This document shows positions 24,773 to 32,948 of a DNA stretch of 64,000 bases, piece by piece. The stretch is from NCBI RefSeq assembly GCF_028609885.1, contig NZ_CP063195.1, forward strand, positions 1,922,001 to 1,986,000. Reading direction: 5' to 3'. Source of the stretch: Corynebacterium jeikeium. GTDB taxonomy: Bacteria; Actinomycetota; Actinomycetes; Mycobacteriales; Mycobacteriaceae. The notes below the pieces were generated by a model. The model was not told the DNA's origin. It saw only the letters and a list, made by a program, of their open reading frames with translations, and ran no database searches. The position numbers and the translations under genes are program-made. How positions within the stretch are numbered: position 1 is the first letter of the stretch; the number at the start of each line of letters is the position of its first letter.

Positions 24773-25842
24773 CAGAGGCAACAGAGTTGTTAGAGTTCGA
24801 TGTATCGATCCCCTCAAGAAAGTTCGACATCGCCTTTGAGCTTCCAATGGGGCGAGTACTTGGAATCATCGGCCCCAATGGAGCTGGCAAGTCCACCATA
24901 GCTGGAGCACTAGCAGGCACTGTCGTCCCGACCAGCGGTCGCATCAGTGTCCGAGATAGAGTCTTGACCGATACCGCCACCGGAACATACGTTCCAATAC
25001 ACCAAAGAAAAGTCGGACTACTAGCACAGGACCCACTGCTGTTCCCGCACCTATCAGTCATAGACAACCTGACTTTCGCCCCTAAAAGCCAAGGGAGCCC
25101 GGACGCTCAAAAAGTCGCCGAGCATTGGCTGAGAAAACTCGAACTCGAGCCCCTATCCCACCGCAAACCACACGAACTCTCCGGCGGTCAGGCACAGCGA
25201 GTCGCCCTCGGTCGAGCTTTCGCCGGCTCGCCGGACATACTGTGCCTAGACGAGCCCTTCCGCGCATTAGATATCACCGTCGCTGCAGATATGCGTGCCC
25301 TTCTCTGCCCGCTGTTGCACAAAATGACAGTTCTCCTGATTACCCATGATGTCCTCGATATCATGTACCTCGCAGATGATGTAGCAGTCATTGAACACGG
25401 ACGCCTCGTGCGACTTGGAACTACCGACGACGTCATTGAGAAACCCCTCGACAAATTCACAGCTCGATTCTCTGGTACCAACATCATCAAAGGACGAAGC
25501 ATCGGAAACGAAACACTTCGCAGTGGATCCGGGGAAATACTCGTCACAGGAAAGCCTGGCCACAAAATTCCCGCTGGACAACGAGCAATCGCTAGCTTCC
25601 GCCCTACCGCAGTGAGTATCCTCACGGACCACACGGATGAAAACATGAGAAATCAATGGCCAGCAACAATAAAAGGGCTCGAACAGGGAGCTGGAACAAT
25701 CACCGTCATCTGCGATGTGAAGGGAGATTCCATCCGGGCAGAAATAAGTCCTGCATCCGCAGCGCAACTTTCACTCGTTACTGGCAATGCCATCATCGTC
25801 GCAGTCAAAGCACAAGAGATAGAACTTTACCCAGCACATTAG
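24769..25842 (+). CDS. modC: Molybdate ABC transporter ATPase ModC
   Basis: A 357-residue ATPase. Walker A GPNGAGKST near residue 36, signature LSGGQAQRVALGRA near 135, Walker B ILCLDEPFRALD near 155, H-loop LLITHDVLD. After residue 240 there is a C-terminal molybdate-binding (MOP-like) domain, ending PATIKGLEQGAGTITVICDVKGDSIRAEISPASAAQL. Such a domain can sense intracellular oxyanion and inhibit transport. Starts inside the modB stop. Mog follows after 43 bp. Confidence 0.92.
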   Translation: MTEATELLEFDVSIPSRKFDIAFELPMGRVLGIIGPNGAGKSTIAGALAGTVVPTSGRISVRDRVLTDTATGTYVPIHQRKVGLLAQDPLLFPHLSVIDNLTFAPKSQGSPDAQKVAEHWLRKLELEPLSHRKPHELSGGQAQRVALGRAFAGSPDILCLDEPFRALDITVAADMRALLCPLLHKMTVLLITHDVLDIMYLADDVAVIEHGRLVRLGTTDDVIEKPLDKFTARFSGTNIIKGRSIGNETLRSGSGEILVTGKPGHKIPAGQRAIASFRPTAVSILTDHTDENMRNQWPATIKGLEQGAGTITVICDVKGDSIRAEISPASAAQLSLVTGNAIIVAVKAQEIELYPAH

Positions 25843-25885
25843 GGGAAAGACGCTACAGGATAATCGCTGTACTAATGTCGTTGCC

Positions 25886-26401
25886 ATGGCACACAACCCC
25901 GACTACCCGCTGGCAGACATCTCGGCAATTATCATCACTGTCTCCGACCGCTCATTCGCAGGCCGTCAAGAGGACAAGTCTGGGCCTAGAGCCGTCGAAA
26001 CACTGATCAAGGCGGGATTCACTCGACCACAGGTGCGTGTCATACCGGACGGCATAGAATCAGTACGAGATGCACTAAAGCAAGCTATTGCAGACGGCTA
26101 CAGGTTGATTGTGACAACCGGCGGCACTGGCATCGGACCTCGGGATTTAACCCCCGAAGCTACTGCCACCGTTATTGCAACTCGCATCCCTGGCATCGAG
26201 AACCAGATTCTTCACCACGGTCTGTCTTCCACCCCCACAGCTGGGTTGTCCCGACCCGTCATAGGGCTCAGCGACCGCAGCAGTAAAGCAGCACTCATCA
26301 TTAATGCTCCAGGCTCTACTGGTGGCGTTACCGACACACTCGACGTCATAACACCACTTTGCGGCCATATCTTTAGCCAGCTTGCCGGGGGCAAGCACTA
26401 G
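25886..26401 (+). CDS. mog: Molybdopterin adenylyltransferase, MogA/MoaB family
   Basis: A 171-residue protein that should adenylate molybdopterin before molybdenum insertion. Family motifs: IITVSDRSFAGRQEDKSGP near the start, LIVTTGGTGIGPRDLTPEAT (the MPT-binding loop with Asp) and the late NAPGSTGGVTDTLD. Length and motifs match MoaB/Mog, not the larger MoeA. Last gene of the plus-strand mod operon, convergent with moaC across a hairpin. Shows the transport and cofactor genes are one functional module. Confidence 0.9.
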   Translation: MAHNPDYPLADISAIIITVSDRSFAGRQEDKSGPRAVETLIKAGFTRPQVRVIPDGIESVRDALKQAIADGYRLIVTTGGTGIGPRDLTPEATATVIATRIPGIENQILHHGLSSTPTAGLSRPVIGLSDRSSKAALIINAPGSTGGVTDTLDVITPLCGHIFSQLAGGKH

Positions 26402-26404
26402 GGG

Positions 26405-26433
26405 AATACGAGCATAATGAATCGTCTCGTATT
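26405..26433. terminator. Bidirectional hairpin between mog and moaC
   Basis: AATACGAG (26405-26412) and CTCGTATT (26426-26433) form a perfect 8-bp stem between convergent operons. Confidence 0.55.
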
Positions 26434-26475
26434 TGTGGAGTCCATCCAAATGACTTCATCTTCCGTGCGGGGCGG

Positions 26476-26946
26476 CTAATCCTCGCGAACCCAAGTACCC
26501 GAACGGCCGCCAGTCTTCCTAACTATCTTTGCTTCCCTAATTGTCACCGTACGGTCTACGCTTTTCACCATATCCACGATGGCTAACGCAACCGCACTCA
26601 CGCCCACCAATGCTTCCATTTCAACGCCTGTCCGGTCGGCGGTAGTCACCTCGACCGAAATGAGTATCTCACTTTCGGTAACGTCAATTTCAACTTGTGC
26701 CCCTTGCACACTTATGACATGAGCAAGGGGAAGCAAATCCGGAGTTTTCTTAATTGCCTGAATTCCGGCGATCCTTGCCACAGCAAGTACATCCCCCTTG
26801 GGAACTTCCCCACTTCGAATCGCTGCGAGGACTTCCGGTGATACATCTACTATTCCGGTAGCTGTTGCGGTTCGGATAGTCGGCTGCTTAGCGGCCACAT
26901 TGACCATGTGTGCCTCTCCCGCCGAAGTCAGGTGCGTGAACCTCAT
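26476..26946 (-). CDS. moaC: Cyclic pyranopterin monophosphate synthase MoaC
   Basis: A 156-residue enzyme completing the first step of molybdenum-cofactor synthesis with MoaA, making cyclic pyranopterin. Family blocks: LTSAGEAHMVNVAAK, ARIAGIQAIKKTPDLLPLAHVISV (substrate-binding region), and TGVEMEALVGVSAVALAIVDMVKSVDR with the catalytic Lys and Asp. The start overlaps the moeA stop (ATGA). Last gene of the six-gene moaA operon. Confidence 0.93.
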   Translation of the reverse strand: MRFTHLTSAGEAHMVNVAAKQPTIRTATATGIVDVSPEVLAAIRSGEVPKGDVLAVARIAGIQAIKKTPDLLPLAHVISVQGAQVEIDVTESEILISVEVTTADRTGVEMEALVGVSAVALAIVDMVKSVDRTVTIREAKIVRKTGGRSGTWVRED

Positions 26947-28193
26947 TTTCCCTCCAAGATTATCGCGTCCACAATCATGCCCGGTTTCACTTGCGTAACT
27001 TCTAGCGGAATCAGCGCCAAGGCGTCGGCCCGATGAAGGCTAGCTATGGCGTGCGATGCCGAGCCCAATGCATGAGATGGCACCGCCTTCGGTACCAGAC
27101 ATACAGGCATAACCTGTGCTTTTCCCTGATGCGACACCCAGCCCGTACCGACTTCTACAGGCTGGGTTGAAAGCATGCCCGGACCTCCCGACAACGCGGA
27201 GAGAAACGGCCGAACAAAAACATGGAAACTCGTAAACGCACTGACAGGATTTCCCGGAAGCCCGATAATCGGTGTCCCATCTGCGGTACCGTACCCCTGC
27301 GGTTTTCCAGGTTGAATAGCAACCTTTACAAAGCTCATTCGAGGCGAATCAGCATCCTTGGTCTCTATTGACATAGCCTGCTTCACCACTTCGAAGGCTC
27401 CTGCAGACACACCGCCTGTGGTGAGAATTAAATCGGCGCACGAAGCAGCCTTGTAAAGTAGCGAAAGGAACTCATCTTCCCGGTCTACGCTGCGAGACTG
27501 CTGAACAATGTCCGCTCCCGCCTGTCTTACCAACGATGCCAGCATCGGGCCGTTGGAATCGGGAATATGCCCTAGATGTAACGATTCACCGGCCTCCGTT
27601 AGTTCGTCTCCAGTAACAATCACCGCTACGCGCGGGCGCCTATGAACCAACACCCTGGCAACACCAGCCGCGAGAACTCCCGCAAGAAGTGACGGAGTGA
27701 CTCGCTCGCCGGCGGAAGCGACCATCTTTCCTCGTTCTATGTCATGCCCTCTAAAACGGATACTCGCTCCCTGCTCTACGTGTCCGGTAATTGTCACCTC
27801 CCGTGGTGCAGGTCCAGCACCCGGGGGTTGATCCGTGAGCTCTACAGGAACGACAGTATCCGCTCCGGAGGGCAGAACCGAGCCTGTCATGATTCTCATC
27901 GCGGTTCCTCCACGCAGCGCTCGAGGTACTGCCCCTGCCGGAATATCACCTGAAACTGGTAAGGTTACCGACCCTGTCGAGCTCTCAGCGAGAACCGCAA
28001 TATCGCGGTAAGCCACTGCATAGCCGTCCATTGATGAGTTGTCGAAGGGCGGCACCGGAACCTCAGCTCGCACGGCTTCCGCTAAGCACTGCCCCACTGC
28101 TTCGCCGACCGACACCTCCTCAACTGGAGTAACCCTAACTAAGCGTTGCAAGCGGTTTGAGTACTCTTCAGGAGTCATCATAAAAATCGCCAC
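26943..28193 (-). CDS. moeA: Molybdopterin molybdenumtransferase MoeA
   Basis: A 416-residue enzyme inserting molybdate into adenylated molybdopterin. N-terminal PPFDNSSMDGYAV is the MoeA hallmark; RIMTGSVLPSGADTVVPVE, VIVTGDEL and LTTGGVSAGAFEVVK follow; PVIGLPGNPVSAFTSF-type sequence (IIGLPGNPVSAFTSFHVF) is the active-site loop; the last 70 residues are domain IV. Overlaps both neighbours, moeB by 16 bp and moaC by 4 bp, so it is translationally coupled. Complete and intact. Confidence 0.94.
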   Translation of the reverse strand: MAIFMMTPEEYSNRLQRLVRVTPVEEVSVGEAVGQCLAEAVRAEVPVPPFDNSSMDGYAVAYRDIAVLAESSTGSVTLPVSGDIPAGAVPRALRGGTAMRIMTGSVLPSGADTVVPVELTDQPPGAGPAPREVTITGHVEQGASIRFRGHDIERGKMVASAGERVTPSLLAGVLAAGVARVLVHRRPRVAVIVTGDELTEAGESLHLGHIPDSNGPMLASLVRQAGADIVQQSRSVDREDEFLSLLYKAASCADLILTTGGVSAGAFEVVKQAMSIETKDADSPRMSFVKVAIQPGKPQGYGTADGTPIIGLPGNPVSAFTSFHVFVRPFLSALSGGPGMLSTQPVEVGTGWVSHQGKAQVMPVCLVPKAVPSHALGSASHAIASLHRADALALIPLEVTQVKPGMIVDAIILEGK

Positions 28194-28957
28194 ACCTTAA
28201 AATCTGAAAACTTAACGTCGCCGACTGCGACACGGCCAATGAGTGGACTCCCACAACCTGTCAATAGCTTCATCGCTTCTCCGGCCATCAGGGAACCACA
28301 CACTCCAACAGCAGGTCCGACGACCCCCATCGCGGCAGGGGTCGGAACAGCACCAGGTGGAGGCGGAGCAGCATGTAGGTCTCTAAGAGTCGTCGGTTTA
28401 TTCGGACTAGTTGACCAGAATGTTGAGACCTGCCAAGTAGTCGCTGCGACCACCGCCCATACCAGAGGATGCCCAGACCCCGCACACCAATCGGCCACGG
28501 TGTATTTCGATTCGAAAGTGTCAGAACAATCGAGGACAATGTCGTAGCTTCCCGCAACTTGGTCCAGCAAATTTGGCATAGCCCAACCGTATTCCGCCAC
28601 ATCGACATCCGAGTTAAGTGCTTCAATGCTCCTACGCGCTGAGGAAGTCTTTGGCATTCCCAGTGCCGCCTCATTATGGATTATTTGGCGTGGTAGGTTA
28701 CCGGTCTCGACGACATCAGCGTCGCACAGCCCAATGTGCCCAACCCCCATGCCAGCCAAGTAGCTCAGTACTGGGCTGGCAAGGCCACCAGCGCCCACGA
28801 CAAGCACCCGGGCAGCAAGTAGTCTCGCCTGGCCTTCTTCCCCAATAACTGAGATTGTGCGTTGATGCCGCTCTCGCTCACGGGGAGATAGCGATCTAAC
28901 GGGATTATGGAGTGCTAATGCCTTCTCACTAAGGCCTTTCACGGAAGACCACTCCAA
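28178..28957 (-). CDS. moeB: ThiF/MoeB-family adenylyltransferase
   Basis: A 259-residue E1-like enzyme that adenylates the C-terminal Gly of MoaD. The nucleotide-binding Rossmann motif is VLVVGAGGLASPVLSYLAGMGVGHIGLCDADVVETGNLPRQIIH. DIVLDCSDTFESKYTVADWC gives the catalytic Asp region. It lacks both the paired CxxC zinc motifs and the rhodanese domain of many actinobacterial MoeB/MoeZ proteins, and is short, so the sulfur donor must be elsewhere. Overlaps moaE by 19 bp. Confidence 0.88.
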   Translation of the reverse strand: MEWSSVKGLSEKALALHNPVRSLSPRERERHQRTISVIGEEGQARLLAARVLVVGAGGLASPVLSYLAGMGVGHIGLCDADVVETGNLPRQIIHNEAALGMPKTSSARRSIEALNSDVDVAEYGWAMPNLLDQVAGSYDIVLDCSDTFESKYTVADWCAGSGHPLVWAVVAATTWQVSTFWSTSPNKPTTLRDLHAAPPPPGAVPTPAAMGVVGPAVGVCGSLMAGEAMKLLTGCGSPLIGRVAVGDVKFSDFKVWRFL

Positions 28958-29352
28958 CTCGTAGAGCCGTTAGAAAACTGCTGGAGTTTCCAAATCGGGA
29001 CGCGCGTTTTGATCTCTTCAACGATATCTAAACAGGCCGAGAACGCCTCAGCCCGATGCTCTGCAGAGACAATTGCAATGAAAGCATCATCCCCAACCTC
29101 CAAATCACCTACTCGATGAGCCACTACAACCTGGTGAACTTGGTCTCGCTTCGCAACGCCCTCGGCGATGTCCGCCAAAGCATCTTCGGCGAAAGGATGC
29201 GCTGAATACTGAATACCAGCTACGAGTTGTCCTCCATCGTGGTTTCGTACCACGCCGCGAAATACGACAGTTGCACCACAGCGCTCATCCTCAGCTAACT
29301 CTTCCAATGCTTGGGCATCAAGAGGCTGTACCGAAATAAATGCGTATGGCAC
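28939..29352 (-). CDS. moaE: Molybdopterin synthase catalytic subunit MoaE
   Basis: A 137-residue large subunit of molybdopterin synthase. Motifs: CGATVVFRGVVRNHDGG, LVAGIQYSAHPFAEDALADIAE, VVVAHRVGDLEVGDDAFIAIVSAEHRAEAFSACLDIVEEIKTRVPIWK, where the final Lys-Pro-type block carries the catalytic Lys. GTG 29352 is chosen: GGATAGGAGA sits before it and moaD ends five bases upstream. A longer frame is rejected. Works with MoaD to convert cyclic pyranopterin to molybdopterin. Confidence 0.92.
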   Translation of the reverse strand: MPYAFISVQPLDAQALEELAEDERCGATVVFRGVVRNHDGGQLVAGIQYSAHPFAEDALADIAEGVAKRDQVHQVVVAHRVGDLEVGDDAFIAIVSAEHRAEAFSACLDIVEEIKTRVPIWKLQQFSNGSTSWSGLP

Positions 29353-29356
29353 TCTC

Positions 29357-29608
29357 CTATCCTCCCGCAAATGGAGGCAAAACATGGAGCTCTGATTGAG
29401 GCCCCACCAACGAATCCCGCCGAGCCCGCACACCATCAACAAGGAACGTGGAATGTTCCAAAACCCGTGCGAGCTCAGAGTTTTCCTGTCGCAGTGTGTT
29501 CAACACGGTTGAAAGAACGACTCTACCGTCAACCTGAATATCACGTTCCGAACACCCCGCCGCACTAGCGGCGGCCGCAAAGAATTCCACCTTCACGTTA
29601 ATTTTCAC
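29357..29608 (-). CDS. moaD: Molybdopterin synthase sulfur-carrier subunit MoaD
   Basis: An 83-residue ubiquitin-like protein. VKVEFFAAAASAAGCSERDIQV starts the beta-grasp fold and the C-terminus LPPFAGG ends with the Gly-Gly that is thiocarboxylated. GTG 29608 has AAGAGAG in front; GTG 29596 four codons later is also possible. Followed by moaE after 4 bp. Supplies the sulfur atoms for the dithiolene. Confidence 0.9.
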   Translation of the reverse strand: MKINVKVEFFAAAASAAGCSERDIQVDGRVVLSTVLNTLRQENSELARVLEHSTFLVDGVRARRDSLVGPQSELHVLPPFAGG

Positions 29609-29728
29609 CTCAAATCTCTCTTTTAAGAGTAAAATAGCTTTTCGTTTTCGATACGGCAGTCTCGGTACCCTTACCAACGTGCCGTACCGTTGCCAAAAGC
29701 ACACCACTCGGACAGATCACTTCGATAC

Positions 29729-30712
29729 CTACCCACCGATGGCTGACATCGTCCGCGACGGCGTCGCAAACCCGACTTGCTCGATACCGTGCTCACGAGG
29801 TTTCCCCCACATCGCCTGACGCCACACAGCAGCTATCTCACTATCAGTAGCGCCACCGCGCATTAGCTCCATCAAATCTGTTTCCCTTGTCGAGAAAAGG
29901 CACGAGCGAACCTTTCCATCAGCAGTGATGCGGGTACGCGAACACGCACCACAAAAAGGCTCAGACACCGACGAAATGAAGCCCACATCTCCATCTGGGA
30001 GACCTTTTCCCCTCACCGGGAAAACCTCAGCTGGTGCTGATCCTCGCTCGCGCGCAAGCCCCAACTCAAAACCAGCATCGGTCAACCTCTCTTTCACGGC
30101 AGCACTGGTCACTACAACTGATGGATCCCATTTCTCCGTGCCAATTGGCATGTTCTCGATGAAACGCAGCGACGCGCCAACACGCAAAGCATAAGACAAA
30201 AGCGCTGCCGGATCATCCTCATGATGCAAAACAGCATTGATTTTTACTGTCATGCCCGTGGAAATCGCCGCTTCAATTCCCCGCAGCACATCGAGTAGGC
30301 GATCCCTCCGAGTCAGCGCAGCGAATCGGGAGCGATTCACGGTGTCCAAAGAAATATTGACTCTGCTAAGCCCAGCTTCTCGCAGCTTCTCGGCGCGATG
30401 CGTAAGTGCAGTTGCGTTAGTCGTCAAGGCCAGAACTGGTTGAGGTTCCAATTCTGAAATCTCAGCAATAACCCCCTCAAGGTTCTTGCGTAGAAGCGGC
30501 TCACCACCAGTAAACCGTACCTTTGTTACGCCTAGGTCTCGAACCCCGATTTTCACCAACCGTACGACCTCGGAATCAGAGAGTAGGTTCGATGTAGGGA
30601 ACCAATCCATACCGTCAGCAGGCATACAATAAGTACATCGGAGATTACACCGATCTGTCAGAGAGATACGCAAATCAGTCGCTACCCTACCGAATTTGTC
30701 CACAAGCTTCAT
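29729..30712 (-). CDS. moaA: GTP 3',8-cyclase MoaA (radical SAM)
   Basis: A 327-residue radical-SAM enzyme converting GTP to the cyclic intermediate used by MoaC. N-terminal CNLRCTYC motif (CxxxCxxC near residue 22) binds the SAM cluster; the C-terminal cluster ligands are in CGACSRTRITADGKVRSCLF. Ends with Gly-Gly, required for activity in known MoaA proteins. TTTGGAGG precedes the ATG. First gene of the minus-strand moaA-D-E-moeB-A-moaC operon; moaD begins 120 bp later. Confidence 0.94.
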   Translation of the reverse strand: MKLVDKFGRVATDLRISLTDRCNLRCTYCMPADGMDWFPTSNLLSDSEVVRLVKIGVRDLGVTKVRFTGGEPLLRKNLEGVIAEISELEPQPVLALTTNATALTHRAEKLREAGLSRVNISLDTVNRSRFAALTRRDRLLDVLRGIEAAISTGMTVKINAVLHHEDDPAALLSYALRVGASLRFIENMPIGTEKWDPSVVVTSAAVKERLTDAGFELGLARERGSAPAEVFPVRGKGLPDGDVGFISSVSEPFCGACSRTRITADGKVRSCLFSTRETDLMELMRGGATDSEIAAVWRQAMWGKPREHGIEQVGFATPSRTMSAIGG

Positions 30713-30741
30713 CGAATAACCTCCAAATCTTGCATCTCATC

Positions 30742-30761
30742 TATGTACGCTTATGTACGCT
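30742..30761. promoter_or_regulatory. Tandem 10-bp repeat in the moaA promoter
   Basis: TATGTACGCT occurs twice head to tail, 30 bp before moaA. One-turn spacing suggests cooperative binding of a regulator; on the minus strand TACATA inside it could also serve as a -10 box. Confidence 0.4.
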
Positions 30762-30864
30762 CGCTCTTGAAATAGGTCAAGCCCTAATGGCGTATCTGGC
30801 TATCGTATCTGTGGCTATCTTTGGACTGTGTGTCATGGGTCAACTCGCGAACAGCAGGTGGTGA

Positions 30865-31140
30865 TCATGTGGCGATTTCCCTGCTGCCAGTAGCAATGCC
30901 GTCGACAGCGTTGGCTGCGATGACCTGTTTGGTCTGGGCCAGACTAGTCAGCGAAATGTAACGTTTTGCTGTATCCACCCATCATGTTGTTCAGCCCGTT
31001 CCGCGCCAACAAGGCGAATGAAAGCAGCACGATCCGGGAAGATTCCCACGTTATTCGTGCATCGTCGAATCTTCCGATTGAGTCCAACAGCGGGGTATTC
31101 GACCAGATCTGGGCCACACTGCTGACGGCGCTGCCGTAAT
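30865..31140 (-). pseudogene. IS256-family transposase remnant
   Basis: The minus strand encodes the C-terminal part of an IS256/IS1081-type transposase: [36 protein letters not shown], then after a one-base frameshift [26 protein letters not shown] and a stop. The catalytic domain is missing upstream. It lies between the moaA operon and the MFS gene and shows older insertion activity. Confidence 0.65.
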
Positions 31141-31653
31141 CGCCAGCGGGCCCGGCTCCGTACGCAGCTTAGAGATGGCTACGTCACAAACCCGACTCTG
31201 GTGTCAAGTTGGCCGCGGCAGTGTCCATGACGGGTTTTAGTCCTTTCTGGCTATACGGTGGCGCACTTGCCGCCGCAGACGCTGTCAGCCTAAGTAGAGA
31301 TAATCTGATTAATGAAATCTCCGGGCATTTGACGCGGCAAATCTGGGAAAATTTGGGGCAGTAAGCCTTGGGAATAGATAGTTGGATTGCCCTAAGGAAA
31401 TTTCACGGCCACCGAAAGTGCGTTTCTTTCAAGAGTAGGTAGGAGTTGATTCGATAGTTACACGCAATGATCGCCCAATGCGCACTGACTCGAGGTTTAC
31501 CGCGGGCTACAGATACACCGAATTAAGGGACGCAACCGAGATACTACCGAAATGATCCTTCATCCTGGTACAGATCCCGGGTTGCCCACAGCAGTAGAGG
31601 GAAATAAAGTGACTCAACGAACCGAAGAGGGATAGCTACAAGGAACTTCATAA
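31141..31653. other. 513 bp without a recognisable gene
   Basis: This lies between the IS256 remnant and the MFS gene. It probably includes more decayed transposon sequence at its left side and the MFS promoter at its right. No intact frame or hairpin is supported. Confidence 0.35.
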
Positions 31654-32793
31654 ATGGCAGAATCCAGATATAAGCGAGCACCATTTTCAAGCATTCAAGG
31701 CACACTTGGACTTGCAGTAGCAATGGGAATCGGCAGGTTCTTCTATACTCCACTACTTCCCCTCATGGCGGCCGCTCTAAACTGGTCAAGCTCCATCTCG
31801 TCTTGGATTGCAGTAGCAAACTATCTTGGTTATCTTTTCGGATCATTAGCCCTTTCTAAAGACTGGGTTCCCAAAACGGCGCCCGTTTATCGTGGATCGC
31901 TAATTTGCTCGACATTACTGCTTGCCACAATGGCATTGACAGATAACCCAGGAATACATAGTTTCATTCGATTTTTGGCTGGAATAGCGTCTGCATTCAT
32001 CTTCGTGTGTATTACACAGTTTGCCAGCCAGAATTTACACTCCCCTTCTCTGGTTGGTTTTGTTTATGGTGGTGTTGGATTAGGCATCACTGTTTCTGGA
32101 ATAGCAGTATGTCTACTAGGCCAAACCTTGGCATGGGCACACTTATGGGGAGCTGCCGCCCTAATTAGTACCCTATTTAGCATCGTAGCTTGGACCTGGC
32201 CCATTAGCACTGAAGCGCCCCCTAGAAATCGAAAGATTCCGGACAGTTCCGCGGATCGATCTACTTCGGAGTTTAAGCGAGCTTTCCGATTATTAGATAC
32301 AGGCTATTTCTTTCAAGGCTTTGGGTACATTATTATCGGAACCTATCTCGTTATACTAGCTAACCCTGTTTTCGGCTCATCAGCAGCCGCCATCACATGG
32401 GCCGTGGCTGGCATCGCAGCAATTCCCTCACCCTACCTCTGGTCAGCATTGGCAAAGCGTTACGGTCGGCGCCATACGCTACTTAGCTGTTATACACTTC
32501 AAGTTGGTGGAGCGATTGCAGCTATTTTTGGAAATTCAGTTTTCTTACTAATGGTTGCCGCAATAATTTTCGGCGCTACCTTCATGGGGATTACAATGCT
32601 TACAATCTCAATAGGCGTCGCCTATGGAATAAATGGCGGGGCTGCCCGATTAACGACTTGGTATAGCCTAGGACAAGTCGTAGGACCAGCAGTTATCGGG
32701 CTATTTTTATCAGATTCAATTAAAGCATCATTTATTATTGCGACTATCGCTATCGCCATCGGCATGGCAACAATTAAGCTTTCACGGTTGTGA
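31654..32793 (+). CDS. MFS transporter, YbfB/YjiJ-like
   Basis: A 379-residue 12-helix permease. MGIGRFFYTPLLPLMAAALNWSSSISSWIAVANYLGYLFGSL is the YbfB/YjiJ subfamily start, FLAGIASAFIFVCITQFA and the central FKRAFRLLDTGYFFQGFGYIIIGTYL continue it. The DNA is clearly more AT-rich than the core genome, pointing to recent transfer. AAGGAAC lies 14 bp upstream. Substrate is unknown; the subfamily is poorly characterised. It sits between an IS256 remnant and an IS1249 element, so it may have been carried by transposons. Confidence 0.85.
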   Translation: MAESRYKRAPFSSIQGTLGLAVAMGIGRFFYTPLLPLMAAALNWSSSISSWIAVANYLGYLFGSLALSKDWVPKTAPVYRGSLICSTLLLATMALTDNPGIHSFIRFLAGIASAFIFVCITQFASQNLHSPSLVGFVYGGVGLGITVSGIAVCLLGQTLAWAHLWGAAALISTLFSIVAWTWPISTEAPPRNRKIPDSSADRSTSEFKRAFRLLDTGYFFQGFGYIIIGTYLVILANPVFGSSAAAITWAVAGIAAIPSPYLWSALAKRYGRRHTLLSCYTLQVGGAIAAIFGNSVFLLMVAAIIFGATFMGITMLTISIGVAYGINGGAARLTTWYSLGQVVGPAVIGLFLSDSIKASFIIATIAIAIGMATIKLSRL

Positions 32794-32948
32794 TAAGCGT
32801 TTATCTTCGTTTTGTTGCAATCATCCTTGGCGCCAAAGGCGGCCGTCACGACTGAAATGAGAGTTCTACCATACAATATTAATGGCTCGTAGTTTTCACC
32901 GAAGATGGCTCCATTTTTGCAATACGCTGATTCAGTGAAAATTACCGC

